A stretch of 64,000 bases of DNA from an uncultured Oscillospiraceae bacterium (GCA_934589145.1 CAKTNW010000003.1:52360-116359), one strand, 5' to 3'; positions 1 through 6,968 are shown, counted from the stretch's first letter. Translations and numbers: made by a program. The notes: generated by a model from the letters alone, not told the origin.

Positions 1-467
1 AGGCAGGAGCGCAGGCCCAGGCGCTTGCTCTCCTCGGCGATGGTGTGCAGCGTGCCGGGGATCTCGCCATAGCTGGCGTGATGGTCGAACACGGTGGTGA
101 CGCCCTGCTTGATGGAGTCGATGTACAGCGCGGTGGCGCTGGCACGGGTGCCGTCCATCATCAGGTGGCGGTCGATGGCCCACCAGGTGCCGTCCAGCAC
201 CTCATAGAAGTTGGTGGGGTTGTTGCCCACGATGCTCAGGCCGCGGGCCAGGGCGGAGTAGATGTGGGTGTGGGCGTTGATCAGGGCCGGCATGATGACG
301 CCGCCCTTGGCGTCGATGATCTCGGCCTCGGGGTATTTGGCGCGCAGGGCGGCCTCCTCGCCCACCTCCACGATGCTGGTGCCCTCGTAGGCCACCGCGC
401 CGTGCTCGTAATAGCCCTTGCCCTCGCTGTCGCGGGTGATCAGACGTCCGTTTGTCAATAAGGTCAT
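1..467 (-). CDS. ssnA: SsnA-like amidohydrolase, N-terminal part (runs off the window)
   Basis: About 155 N-terminal residues are visible; the gene continues past base 1. The protein starts MTLLTNGRLITRD and shows the metal-dependent amidohydrolase hallmark NAHTHIYSALARG near residue 65, with the first two zinc/iron-ligand histidines, followed by DHHASYGEIPGTL. The NPTNFYEVLDGTWWAIDR stretch is what points to the SsnA subgroup (putative aminohydrolases linked in Clostridia to purine and selenium-dependent hydroxylase gene sets). The substrate is not established for this family. The start at 465-467 is chosen because GGAGG lies just upstream. A structured leader precedes it. Other cyclic amidohydrolases such as guanine deaminase relatives cannot be fully excluded from a fragment. 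Confidence 0.8.
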   Translation of the reverse strand, partial: MTLLTNGRLITRDSEGKGYYEHGAVAYEGTSIVEVGEEAALRAKYPEAEIIDAKGGVIMPALINAHTHIYSALARGLSIVGNNPTNFYEVLDGTWWAIDRHLMMDGTRASATALYIDSIKQGVTTVFDHHASYGEIPGTLHTIAEESKRLGLRSC

Positions 468-632
468 AGGTGTTCCCTCCTGTAAAAAAGTTCCAATGAA
501 CCATCACCGCCGCATAATGCAAAAAATGTTCCAGACCTCAAACGAAGTCTGAAACACTCAAGCCCTTGCGCCGAGTGATAGTTGCAGCCCGTGCGCGAAG
601 CACTTCCTTACAGCTACCAATCTTGGATTGTT
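468..632 (-). promoter_or_regulatory. Structured 5' leader RNA of ssnA with terminator-like hairpin
   Basis: Read on the minus strand, the roughly 165-nt leader contains three consecutive hairpins: GTGC-TTCGC-GCAC (591-603), CACTC...GAGTG (555-577), and CAGAC...GTCTG (532-551). The last is followed by six T residues (521-526), so it resembles an intrinsic terminator placed just before the gene. This is the layout of a transcription-attenuating cis-regulator. I have an unverified recollection that a clostridial leader motif associated with ssnA genes has been described; I cannot confirm that this sequence matches it. Confidence 0.6.
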
Positions 633-638
633 ACTTCT

Positions 639-667
639 ATTTTACCCGAAAACGCCGCGGGATGCAA
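639..667 (-). promoter_or_regulatory. Sigma-A promoter for the ssnA leader
   Basis: On the minus strand TTGCAT (662-667) and TAAAAT (639-644) are separated by 17 bases, placing the transcript start near 632. Confidence 0.6.
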
Positions 668-732
668 GTCCTAATTGTGGCCTTTCCCCAAAAAAATCGC
701 TGTTTTTCAACGGTTTCACCGCAAATTGTATC

Positions 733-761
733 TTGACGTATGTAATCTTGTGTGCTATATT
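733..761 (+). promoter_or_regulatory. Sigma-A promoter for the SGNH hydrolase
   Basis: TTGACG (733-738) and TATATT (756-761) with a 17-base spacer, shortly ahead of the hydrolase ribosome site. Confidence 0.7.
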
Positions 762-790
762 AGATGCAACGAATGAGGAGGTGCCATGTG

Positions 791-1468
791 ATGCGCAATG
801 TGTATATTTACGGCGATTCTCTGCTGAAGGCCACCGTGCCGGACGAGGAGCTGAAATACCATTTCCGCCTGCCGGAGATCATGGCCCGCTACCCCTCCGA
901 CCGGGTGCAGGTGACCAACCGGGCCAAGATGGGCGCCACGGTGTCCAAGGGCTTGTCGCTGGTGGAGCACGACGCCCAGCGGGGCCTTGACGCGGACTAC
1001 GCCCTGATCTGCTACGGCGGCAACGACAGCGACTATGACTGGGCCGCCATCGCCGCCGACCCGGAGGGCGACCACCAGCCCCACACCAAGCGGGAGACCT
1101 TCCGCCAGACGCTGGACAGCATGCTGAAGGTGCTGTATCAGCAGGGGGTGCAGCCGGTGCTGATGAGCCTGCCGCCCATCGATCCCCGGCGGTATCTGCG
1201 CTTTATCTGCCGCAACGGGCTGGACAGGAACGCCATCATGCGCTGGCTGGGGGACGAGGATATGATCTACCGCCATCAGGAGCTGTACAGCGACACGGTG
1301 ACGGAGCTGGCCTATGCCAACGGCGTGCCGCTGATCCATGTGCGCCAGGCGTTTCTGGCGGATCACCATATGAACGACCTGCTGTCCGCCGACGGCATCC
1401 ATCTCACTATGGACGGCTACGGCAAGCTGTTCGACACGCTGGCCGACTGGCTGCGGCCCAAGCTGTAA
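791..1468 (+). CDS. SGNH/GDSL-family hydrolase
   Basis: A 225-residue single-domain protein of the SGNH hydrolase superfamily (esterases, lipases, acyl hydrolases with a Ser-Asp-His triad). Block I is VYIYGDSLLKA with the nucleophilic Ser near residue 10, block III is CYGGNDSD near residue 75, and block V is SADGIHLTMDGYGKL near residue 205 with the Asp and His. There is no signal peptide, so it probably acts in the cytoplasm. The ATG at 791 is preferred over the in-frame ATG at 764 because GAGGAGG at 775-781 is correctly spaced. It is monocistronic, ending in a strong terminator. The substrate is not predictable. Confidence 0.85.
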   Translation: MRNVYIYGDSLLKATVPDEELKYHFRLPEIMARYPSDRVQVTNRAKMGATVSKGLSLVEHDAQRGLDADYALICYGGNDSDYDWAAIAADPEGDHQPHTKRETFRQTLDSMLKVLYQQGVQPVLMSLPPIDPRRYLRFICRNGLDRNAIMRWLGDEDMIYRHQELYSDTVTELAYANGVPLIHVRQAFLADHHMNDLLSADGIHLTMDGYGKLFDTLADWLRPKL

Positions 1469-1472
1469 AATA

Positions 1473-1501
1473 AAAACCCGACACGAAGTGTCGGGTTTTT
1501 T
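1473..1501. terminator. Rho-independent terminator, usable in both directions
   Basis: Stem CCCGACAC/GTGTCGGG (1477-1484 and 1488-1495) with a GAA loop, flanked by an A run and a T run. It ends the SGNH gene and would also have ended the minus-strand gene whose relic lies at 1504-1570. Confidence 0.9.
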
Positions 1502-1503
1502 GC

Positions 1504-1570
1504 TGCTTACAGCTCGATCAGGCCTACGTCCAGCATGTTCTGCAAGCTCATGAGGATACCCAGCGTATGA
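1504..1570 (-). pseudogene. Detached 3' end of the methionine-gamma-lyase-like gene (att-like repeat, copy A)
   Basis: Minus-strand codons ending at a TAA read LGILMSLQNMLDVGLIEL, matching the last residues of the intact gene at 2993-4273 (LGILMSLQNMLDAGLIDL). The two copies are roughly 85 percent identical over about 55 bases in the same orientation. This copy uses GC-rich codons (GTA GGC CTG ATC GAG CTG), like the body of the intact gene, while the intact gene's own last codons are AT-richer (GCA GGA TTG). This suggests the GC-rich tail is the original chromosomal 3' end, displaced when the 1.57-2.99 kb segment inserted. Seen directly: the duplication. Inferred: the integration history. Confidence 0.7.
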
Positions 1571-1574
1571 TTGC

Positions 1575-1796
1575 CTATCGCGGCCAGCGCAGTCCATGCG
1601 GCAGGCATAAGATATAATCCGCGCTGACGTGATAATACCGGCAGAGCGTTTGCAAATGGCGCAGCGGGAGTTCATTGAGCCCGCGTTCGTACCGCGCGTA
1701 TACTTGTTGTGTCGTCCCCAAAATGGATGCTACCTCAGATTGTGTCAGGTCAGCATCTTCACGCAGTTCCCTCAATATGTCGGCATAGCATCTCAT
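1575..1796 (-). CDS. XRE-family (Cro/CI-type) transcriptional repressor
   Basis: A 73-residue protein that is almost entirely one helix-turn-helix domain: LRELREDADLTQSEVASIL, then TTQQVYARYERGLNELPLRHL and CRYYHVSADYIL. This is the common small phage/plasmid-style repressor architecture. It is transcribed away from the gene at 1915, and the spacer between them carries two matching 18-bp palindromes overlapping the divergent promoter, so it likely represses that promoter and probably itself. A GGAG ribosome site lies just upstream of the ATG. The last residues (LCLPHGLRWPR) run close to the displaced gene end, so the tail may have been altered by the junction. Confidence 0.85.
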   Translation of the reverse strand: MRCYADILRELREDADLTQSEVASILGTTQQVYARYERGLNELPLRHLQTLCRYYHVSADYILCLPHGLRWPR

Positions 1797-1835
1797 GGGA
1801 GGTCTCCTTCATTAAAGTAGACTATTATTATGCCG

Positions 1836-1882
1836 TACACCAGATATGGTGTATTGACTTTACGCCACATGTGGTGTAAAAT
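1836..1882 (+). promoter_or_regulatory. Promoter with two repressor operators (island regulatory switch)
   Basis: TTGACT (1854-1859) and TAAAAT (1877-1882) are 17 bases apart. Two 18-bp inverted repeats share the form TAC(A/G)CCA-N4-TGGTGTA: 1836-1853, abutting the -35, and 1861-1878, filling the spacer and touching the -10. Their centres are 25 bases apart. Binding of a dimeric HTH protein here would block polymerase. Confidence 0.85.
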
Positions 1883-1914
1883 GTAGACAAGAACAAATGA
1901 AGGGAGAGAAAGAA

Positions 1915-2469
1915 ATGGCTCTTTTTGGCCCCAGCAAAAAAGCAATCATGGAAGATTTGACACAGCAGTTATCAACACATCCAATGCTGCGATGGGTTGC
2001 ACAGGTATTGCGGCAGGAGGAACAGCAGAATTGCGATCAAAAGCCTGCTGATGCATGGAAGCATCATGTAGAGAATTACTACGATGACGGCGTTCGCACG
2101 GTTTTTGTATTTTGCGATTATCTGGGTGTTTTACATGGAAAGGCTCAGCAGATGTTCCCGACAAGGGAGGAAGAAAAGAACGGGTGGAAAATGCCCACCC
2201 ATGATGGGTTCCGTTATACAACATGCGGCTATGAGCCGTTATCTGGCTATTGCGGGCTTGGCTACCGTGATGTGATGGGGGTTTGGACTGAAGTTGTGCG
2301 GGCGCTTATGAAGAAGATGTATCCAAATTATCGGTATTCAGAATGCGCGACACGCGAGAGGCAGACTCCGACTGTAAGCAATGAGCCTCATTTTGATGAT
2401 TCATTTATGTGTTACTTTACTTACACTCTGCCGCGGCCGCACTATGAAAAGTGGTTCAAAGAACAATAG
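1915..2469 (+). CDS. Uncharacterised 184-residue protein under repressor control
   Basis: I do not recognise a family. The protein starts MALFGPSKKAIMEDLTQQL and ends HFDDSFMCYFTYTLPRPHY plus a short basic tail. It is soluble, with no signal peptide, no membrane segment and no obvious nucleotide or metal motif. It has scattered Trp/Tyr/Cys and an internal GYEPLSGYCGLGYRDVMG region. The ATG at 1915 is preferred to 1897 because AGGGAG sits 7 bases ahead. It is the first gene transcribed from the operator-controlled promoter and is followed by three miniproteins on the same strand. Its base composition is AT-richer than the flanking core genes, which fits acquisition by transfer. Confidence 0.7.
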   Translation: MALFGPSKKAIMEDLTQQLSTHPMLRWVAQVLRQEEQQNCDQKPADAWKHHVENYYDDGVRTVFVFCDYLGVLHGKAQQMFPTREEEKNGWKMPTHDGFRYTTCGYEPLSGYCGLGYRDVMGVWTEVVRALMKKMYPNYRYSECATRERQTPTVSNEPHFDDSFMCYFTYTLPRPHYEKWFKEQ

Positions 2470-2519
2470 TAGATACTCGCAGATCACTGCGAAACAAAAA
2501 AGAAAAGGAGCGACATATT

Positions 2520-2657
2520 ATGAGATTCGTAAAAAACAGGAGAACCAAAAAGCTGCGTATTTGCTGTGATGCGGTTTGCTGCCGGTGTTGTGGTACAGGA
2601 CGCATGTATGATGGCAGCATTTGCTACCATTGCCAGGGAACAGGCGTTGAGCCGTAA
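2520..2657 (+). CDS. 45-residue DnaJ-type zinc-finger miniprotein
   Basis: Starts MRFVKNRRTKKLRICC and contains CCRCCGTGRMYDG followed by CYHCQGTG, i.e. two CxxCxGxG knuckles as in the zinc-binding domain of DnaJ or tryptophan RNA-binding attenuator-type inhibitors. A basic N-terminus precedes the finger. AAAAGGAG lies upstream of the ATG. It follows the 184-residue gene by 50 bases, so co-transcription is likely. Function is unknown; RNA, DNA or protein binding through the zinc knuckle is plausible. Confidence 0.7.
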   Translation: MRFVKNRRTKKLRICCDAVCCRCCGTGRMYDGSICYHCQGTGVEP

Positions 2658-2669
2658 GAGGGTAGGCAA

Positions 2670-2825
2670 GTGAGCGAGCGCTGTGATTATCACATTGAAA
2701 AATGGGGCGATCATTATTGTGCCTTGAAGAAGGAAATCGTCAGCTATGATCAATATGTTGCCCATTGCAGGGACAATTATAAGGAAAGCTGCCCCATTTA
2801 CCAGTTTTGGAAGGAGCACAGGTGA
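2670..2825 (+). CDS. 51-residue Cys/Tyr-rich miniprotein
   Basis: Begins at GTG 2670 with GAGGGT upstream and reads VSERCDYHIEKWGDHYC, then KKEIVSYDQYVAHCRD, ending CPIYQFWKEHR. Four Cys and three His could form a zinc site. It lies 12 bases after the zinc-finger gene and 2 bases before the next miniprotein, so it looks like part of one transcript. I do not recognise a family; the coding status rests on operon packing and the ribosome site. Confidence 0.55.
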   Translation: MSERCDYHIEKWGDHYCALKKEIVSYDQYVAHCRDNYKESCPIYQFWKEHR

Positions 2826-2827
2826 CG

Positions 2828-2944
2828 ATGGAAAGACGGGATTGCCCATTTTGCGGCTTTTTGGCACACTTTGTGTGCAGCGACGGGAGTACGGCAACGT
2901 TTAAATGTGAGCGCTGCGGACGTCTGTTCAAGGTAAGATTATGA
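2828..2944 (+). CDS. 38-residue zinc-ribbon miniprotein
   Basis: Reads MERRDCPFCGFLAHFVCS, then CERCGRLFKVRL: two CxxCG knuckles separated by about 20 residues, a classic minimal zinc ribbon. It starts 2 bases after the preceding stop codon, with GGAG inside the end of that gene. It is the last gene before a strong terminator. Function unknown. Confidence 0.6.
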   Translation: MERRDCPFCGFLAHFVCSDGSTATFKCERCGRLFKVRL

Positions 2945-2946
2945 AT

Positions 2947-2983
2947 AAAAAGCTTCCGAAGGATATTCCTTCGGAAGCTTTTT
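2947..2983. terminator. Bidirectional terminator at the island edge
   Basis: A perfect 17-bp stem (left arm 2947-2963, right arm 2967-2983, TAT loop) with A and T runs at its ends. It serves the island transcript on the plus strand and the lyase-like gene on the minus strand. Confidence 0.9.
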
Positions 2984-2992
2984 ATATCCATT

Positions 2993-4273
2993 TTACAGGT
3001 CGATCAATCCTGCATCCAGCATGTTTTGCAGGCTCATGAGGATGCCCAGCTTGGCGTGATACCAGGTCAGGCCGCCCTGGAAGTACACGGCGTAGGGCTC
3101 ACGGATGGGGCCGTCGGCGGAAAGCTCGATGGACGCGCCCTGGATGAACGCGCCCGCCGCCATGATGACCTCATCATCGTAGCCCGGCATGGCCCAGGGC
3201 TCCGGCGTGACGTAGCTGTCCACCGGCGCGGCGGCCTGGATGCCTTTGCAGAAGGCCACCATGCCCGCCCGGCTCTTCAGCTCCACCGCCTGGATGATAT
3301 CCCGGCGCACCTCGCGGGAGGAGGGCACCACACGGAAGCCCAGCTTTTCATAGCAGGCGGCGGCGAACACAGCGCCCTTCACGGCGGAGGACACCACCGT
3401 GGGAGCCAGGAACAATCCCTGATAGAAGGAGGGCAGCACGCCCAGATTCGCGCCTACCTCACGGCCCAGGCCGGGGGCAGTCAGGCGGTAGGCGCAGCGG
3501 TCGATCAGATCCTGGCGGCCGCAGATGTAGCCGCCGGTGGGCGCCAGGCCGCCGCCCAGGTTCTTGATGAGGCTGCCCACGGCCATGTCCGCGCCCACGT
3601 TGGTGGGCTCGTCGGTCTCCACGAATTCGCCGTAGCAGTTGTCCACCATGCAGATGACGTCTGGCTTGCACTGCTTGCAGAAGGCGATCAGCTCACCGAT
3701 CTGGGCCACGGAATAGCTGGGGCGGGTGGCGTAGCCCTTGGAGCGCTGGATGGTGATGAGCTTGGTCTTGTCGTTGATGGCGGCGCGGATGCCGTCGTAG
3801 TCGAAGGCGCCGCCCTCCAGCAGCTCAACCTGCCGGTAGCTGACGCCGTACTCCGCCAGGGAGCCGGGGGTGGGCCGGGTGCCGATGACGCCTGCCAGCG
3901 TGTCATAGGGTGCGCCCACCGGGGACAGCAGCTCGTCGCCCGGCAGCAGGTTGGCCGCCAGGGCCAGGGCCAGGGCGTGGGTGCCGCAGGTGATCTGGGG
4001 CCGCACCAGCGCCGCCTCGGTGCCGAAGATGCGGGCATAGATCCGCTCCAGATTGTCCCGGCCGTCATCGTCGTAGCCGTAGCCGGTGGAGGGGTTGAAG
4101 TGCATGGCGGCCAGACGGTTCTCCTGCATGGCCTGGATCACCTTGGCCTGATTGTGCTCGGCCACGGCGTCGATATGGGCGAACTGGGGCGCGATCTCCG
4201 CCAGCACCGCCGCGCCGAAATCCAGCACCCGCTGGGAAACGCCCATCTGGGCGTACAGTTCATTGGTGGTCAT
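2993..4273 (-). CDS. Methionine-gamma-lyase / aluminium-resistance family PLP enzyme
   Basis: A 426-residue fold-type I PLP protein of the Met_gamma_lyase family (YnbB-like, once annotated as aluminium resistance). The N-terminus is MTTNELYAQMGVSQRVLDFG. Substrate-site features include GYGYDDDGRDNLERIYA near 65, DNCYGEFVETDEPTN near 210, and the PLP-lysine region SLIKNLGGGLAPTGGYICG near 240. The ATG at 4271-4273 is chosen from the AAGGAG site; the frame remains open further upstream. The last roughly 20 codons are AT-richer than the rest and duplicate the relic at 1504-1570, so the native tail may have been replaced by an inserted element. Real substrates of this family are uncertain; C-S bond lysis is the usual assumption. 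Confidence 0.85.
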   Translation of the reverse strand: MTTNELYAQMGVSQRVLDFGAAVLAEIAPQFAHIDAVAEHNQAKVIQAMQENRLAAMHFNPSTGYGYDDDGRDNLERIYARIFGTEAALVRPQITCGTHALALALAANLLPGDELLSPVGAPYDTLAGVIGTRPTPGSLAEYGVSYRQVELLEGGAFDYDGIRAAINDKTKLITIQRSKGYATRPSYSVAQIGELIAFCKQCKPDVICMVDNCYGEFVETDEPTNVGADMAVGSLIKNLGGGLAPTGGYICGRQDLIDRCAYRLTAPGLGREVGANLGVLPSFYQGLFLAPTVVSSAVKGAVFAAACYEKLGFRVVPSSREVRRDIIQAVELKSRAGMVAFCKGIQAAAPVDSYVTPEPWAMPGYDDEVIMAAGAFIQGASIELSADGPIREPYAVYFQGGLTWYHAKLGILMSLQNMLDAGLIDL

Positions 4274-4284
4274 ATGCTCTCTCC

Positions 4285-5046
4285 TTACTGGCGCTCTTCC
4301 GGGAAGGTGACGCCGTTCCATTTCATCAGCACCCGGATGGGGTAGTCCCGATCCAGATAGTGGCGGCTGAACCACTCGTAGGTGGCCTGGGGCAGGTGTA
4401 CCAGCTCCGGCGCGTCGCAGCGGAAGCGGTCAAAGGTGGTCTGGTCGCCGCTGAGCAGCGCCGCCGCCAGCTCCAGCTTCCCCTCGTTCATCAGCCGCTC
4501 CAAGCAGCCGTCCATAATGACGGCGCAGGCGCGCTCCTCTTCGCCGGCATAGTCCTCCCGGTGGCCCAGCCAGTAGAGGAATTCCTCCGGGTCGAGATCC
4601 ATGCGGGTGGTGATCTGGCTCAGCTTGTAGAATTCCTTCCAGTCCCGGCGCTTCAGCACGTCGATGAGGTACTGCACCAGTCCGTCGTCCATGGCCACGC
4701 AGTCCAGAAACACCTCGAAGGCGTGCTTGCCCGCGTCGGGGTCAGGCTCGGCCGGGGTCTCCGGGGCTTCCGGCTGAGGGGCTTCCTCCTGTTGGGCGCT
4801 TTTCAGAAACGCCTCAAAGCCCGCCATGCCGCTGTCGCCGTCAAAGAGGCTCTCCGGCAGCGTCTCGCCGTCCTGTGCGGCGCAGGCCCGGACGAAGTCC
4901 GCCGCGCCCATGGACGCCAGATGCTCGGAGATCTGCCGGGTGCGGCCCTCCTCGTCCTCCGCCGTCAGGGTAATGCCCGCCGGGGCGGAGCGCTTGCCCT
5001 CCAAAAGCTCGGTCATATACCGCAGATAATAGTCGAAAAGCTCCAT
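4285..5046 (-). CDS. Uncharacterised acidic protein upstream of the PLP enzyme
   Basis: A 253-residue soluble protein starting MELFDYYLRYMTELLEGKR. The first part has repeated acidic and helical segments. A low-complexity linker rich in Glu, Pro and Ala sits near residues 85-100, followed by a second domain with EVFLDCVAMDDGLVQYLID and ending MKWNGVTFPEERQ. I do not recognise a family. AGGAG precedes the ATG at 5044-5046. It is 11 bases from the downstream PLP enzyme gene and shares its promoter, so the two probably form an operon. Confidence 0.65.
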   Translation of the reverse strand: MELFDYYLRYMTELLEGKRSAPAGITLTAEDEEGRTRQISEHLASMGAADFVRACAAQDGETLPESLFDGDSGMAGFEAFLKSAQQEEAPQPEAPETPAEPDPDAGKHAFEVFLDCVAMDDGLVQYLIDVLKRRDWKEFYKLSQITTRMDLDPEEFLYWLGHREDYAGEEERACAVIMDGCLERLMNEGKLELAAALLSGDQTTFDRFRCDAPELVHLPQATYEWFSRHYLDRDYPIRVLMKWNGVTFPEERQ

Positions 5047-5080
5047 ATTAGGCTCCTTATTGTACCAATTTCAACCTGAA

Positions 5081-5109
5081 ATTCTACCATATCACGGTTG
5101 TAATTGCAA
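5081..5109 (-). promoter_or_regulatory. Sigma-A promoter for the 5046-2993 operon
   Basis: Minus-strand TTGCAA (5104-5109) and TAGAAT (5081-5086), 17-base spacer. Confidence 0.65.
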
Positions 5110-5148
5110 GGTAATTCCGGTAAAATGGGGCAAAAGGGGAGATGACGG

Positions 5149-5451
5149 ATGTACTATGTATATATGCTCCGGTGCCGGGGCGGCGTGTATTATACGGGAC
5201 TGGCGGCGGATGTGGGCAAGCGGTACCGGCAGCATCTGTCGGGCAAGGGGGCGAAGTTCACACGCGCCTACCCGCCGGAGGCCATCGCGGCGGTATGGCG
5301 CTGCGGCGACAAATCCACGGCGGCAAAGGTGGAATACGCCATCAAAAAACGTCTGACCCATCAGCAGAAGGAGCGGCTGGCCGCCGCGCCGGAGACGCTG
5401 ACGGCAATGCTGCCGGAGGTGAGGGTGTGGGAGGTATCGGCGGACAAGTGA
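5149..5451 (+). CDS. GIY-YIG domain nuclease-like protein (UPF0213/YhbQ type)
   Basis: A 100-residue protein that is one GIY-YIG domain: MYYVYMLRCRGGVYYTGLA gives the two paired tyrosine strands, then KRYRQHLSGKGAKFTR with the conserved Arg and His, and ALIKK-like KVEYAIKKRLTHQQK with the Glu. Small single-domain members are widespread in Firmicutes; physiological roles in DNA repair or nucleic-acid cleavage are inferred, not established. It is a single-gene unit between a divergent promoter and a terminator. Confidence 0.88.
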   Translation: MYYVYMLRCRGGVYYTGLAADVGKRYRQHLSGKGAKFTRAYPPEAIAAVWRCGDKSTAAKVEYAIKKRLTHQQKERLAAAPETLTAMLPEVRVWEVSADK

Positions 5452-5452
5452 T

Positions 5453-5488
5453 AAAAAGAGTGCGTTCCTTTCGGAACGCACTCTTTTT
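5453..5488. terminator. Bidirectional terminator between convergent genes
   Basis: A 16-bp stem (5453-5468 and 5473-5488) with a TTTC loop, bounded by A and T runs, between the GIY-YIG gene and the 3D-domain gene. Confidence 0.92.
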
Positions 5489-5497
5489 ATCACGCTG

Positions 5498-6784
5498 TCA
5501 GTCCAGCAGCCAGACAGTCACGTTGCGGCGGCCCCAGGAGACACAGTCGGAATAGCTGGGGAACCACACATCGATGACGTTGCCCTTCATGCCGCCGGTG
5601 TCCTCCACCTGTCCCATACCGTAGGACTGGATGAACATCCGGGAGTGATAGGCGAAGGTCTTGGGGTCGGCGGCGACGATGCCAAGCCCCACGGCATGGC
5701 CGGTGGAGGTGGTGAACGCCGCGCCCTTTTCTCCGCCGCTGTAATAGGCGGTGGAATTACAGGTGATCTTATTATAATAGGTCATGCTGTAGCCGGACTG
5801 GAACACCAGATAGCCGCCGGAGCGTCCGCCGCCATAGGGCACGTCCCGCTCGATGCGGTCATCCCGCTCCACTTCCTTCACCAGGCGGCCGTAGACGATG
5901 ATCTGGGCCCGGGCGGTACTGTCGCTGCGATCCACCAGCACGGTGTTGACCATCTCGCCGTTGCGGTACACGTCGTCATAGGTGTCAGTGGTGGTACCGG
6001 GCGCGCCCTCCTGCAGGATTACATGCTCACCATAGGGCAGCAGATAGTCGTACAGCACCTTGGTCTGATAGGTGTCCACCGTGGTCTCGCGGCGGCGGCA
6101 GCGCAGCTCGTCGCTGACGTGGATCAGGGTCTTGAGACCGGTGGTGTTGACGCCGATCATCTCGTCCTTGCCCACATGGATGTCATAGCGCTCCAGCAGG
6201 TTCTGCACCGTCTCGTGATAGGACTCCACCGACAGCAGTTCGTCGCCGTGGCGGATCAGCACCGTCTGCCCGGCGGTCAGGATGATCTGGGCGTCGCCGC
6301 CGGTCTCCTCCCGCACCCGCAGAGTATCGCTCTCATAGGTGAAATCGGGATAGCCGTCCACCAGGGTGGTGGCCTCGTCGGTGACCACCAGATAGGTATA
6401 GGTCTCCGCGGTGGTGTCCGCCACGCACCAGGGCAGGAAGGCCAGCACCGCGATGCCGCCCAGCACCAGCCAGCGCAGCCACACATGGGCCTTCAGTCTG
6501 GCGGAGAAGCGGCGCAGGAACTGGTACTGGGGCAGCTCCCACACAGCCTTTTTCGTTCGCTGCCACCAGGCACGGGCGGAGCACACCATGCGGGTGTTCA
6601 GGAACCAGGCCCACAGCAGCCGTCCGATCAGGGCGAATACGTCGCCCAGACGCCACCAGAACACCCGGAAGGCCCGCTTCAGGGCGCGAACCTCTTCGGT
6701 CTCGCCAAAGACGCGGAGGTTGTCCCCCATACAGCGCCAGGCGAACTTGATGTTGGGCCAAAGTTGTTGCAATCGTTCTTTCAT
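5498..6784 (-). CDS. 3D-domain cell-wall protein with DUF348/G5-like region (YabE/RpfB type)
   Basis: A 428-residue membrane-anchored protein. The N-terminal 95 residues are cytoplasmic and basic; a transmembrane segment follows near residue 110 (WLVLGGIAVLAFLPWCVA). The extracytoplasmic part has DUF348-like ubiquitin-fold repeats (VVTDEATTLVDGYPDFTY; LLERYDIHVGKDEMIG), a G5-like stretch ending VERDDRIERDVPYGG, and a C-terminal 3D domain with the three conserved Asp: NSTAYY, GLGIVAADPKTF, TGGMKGNVIDVWF. The family includes resuscitation factors and wall-remodelling murein hydrolases. The start at 6782-6784 is chosen from GAGG upstream; the frame stays open beyond it, but that extension overlaps a divergent promoter region. 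Confidence 0.85.
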   Translation of the reverse strand: MKERLQQLWPNIKFAWRCMGDNLRVFGETEEVRALKRAFRVFWWRLGDVFALIGRLLWAWFLNTRMVCSARAWWQRTKKAVWELPQYQFLRRFSARLKAHVWLRWLVLGGIAVLAFLPWCVADTTAETYTYLVVTDEATTLVDGYPDFTYESDTLRVREETGGDAQIILTAGQTVLIRHGDELLSVESYHETVQNLLERYDIHVGKDEMIGVNTTGLKTLIHVSDELRCRRRETTVDTYQTKVLYDYLLPYGEHVILQEGAPGTTTDTYDDVYRNGEMVNTVLVDRSDSTARAQIIVYGRLVKEVERDDRIERDVPYGGGRSGGYLVFQSGYSMTYYNKITCNSTAYYSGGEKGAAFTTSTGHAVGLGIVAADPKTFAYHSRMFIQSYGMGQVEDTGGMKGNVIDVWFPSYSDCVSWGRRNVTVWLLD

Positions 6785-6857
6785 AATACCTCGATGATAT
6801 CCATCTTGCCGCCGCAATAAACCGCCGCAGGGATGGAAATGGAAAAATACGCCACAA

Positions 6858-6886
6858 AGTATATCATTTTCGGCAATTTTTGTCAA
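6858..6886 (-). promoter_or_regulatory. Sigma-A promoter for the 3D-domain protein
   Basis: Minus-strand TTGACA (6881-6886) and TATACT (6858-6863) with a 17-base spacer. Confidence 0.75.
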
Positions 6887-6939
6887 GTTTTCCCCACCGG
6901 AGGGCAAAATGCGGAAGGATCGGTTTTGTGAAATATGAC

Positions 6940-6968
6940 TTGCATATAGATGAAATAACGTGTATACT
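6940..6968 (+). promoter_or_regulatory. Sigma-A promoter for the dockerin-like secreted protein
   Basis: TTGCAT (6940-6945) and TATACT (6963-6968), 17-base spacer, about 95 bases ahead of the start codon. Confidence 0.65.

Noticed and set aside
3026-4345. A 439-codon plus-strand frame
   Set aside because: Fully antisense to the methionine-gamma-lyase-like gene and rich in His/Gly/Ala shadow sequence.
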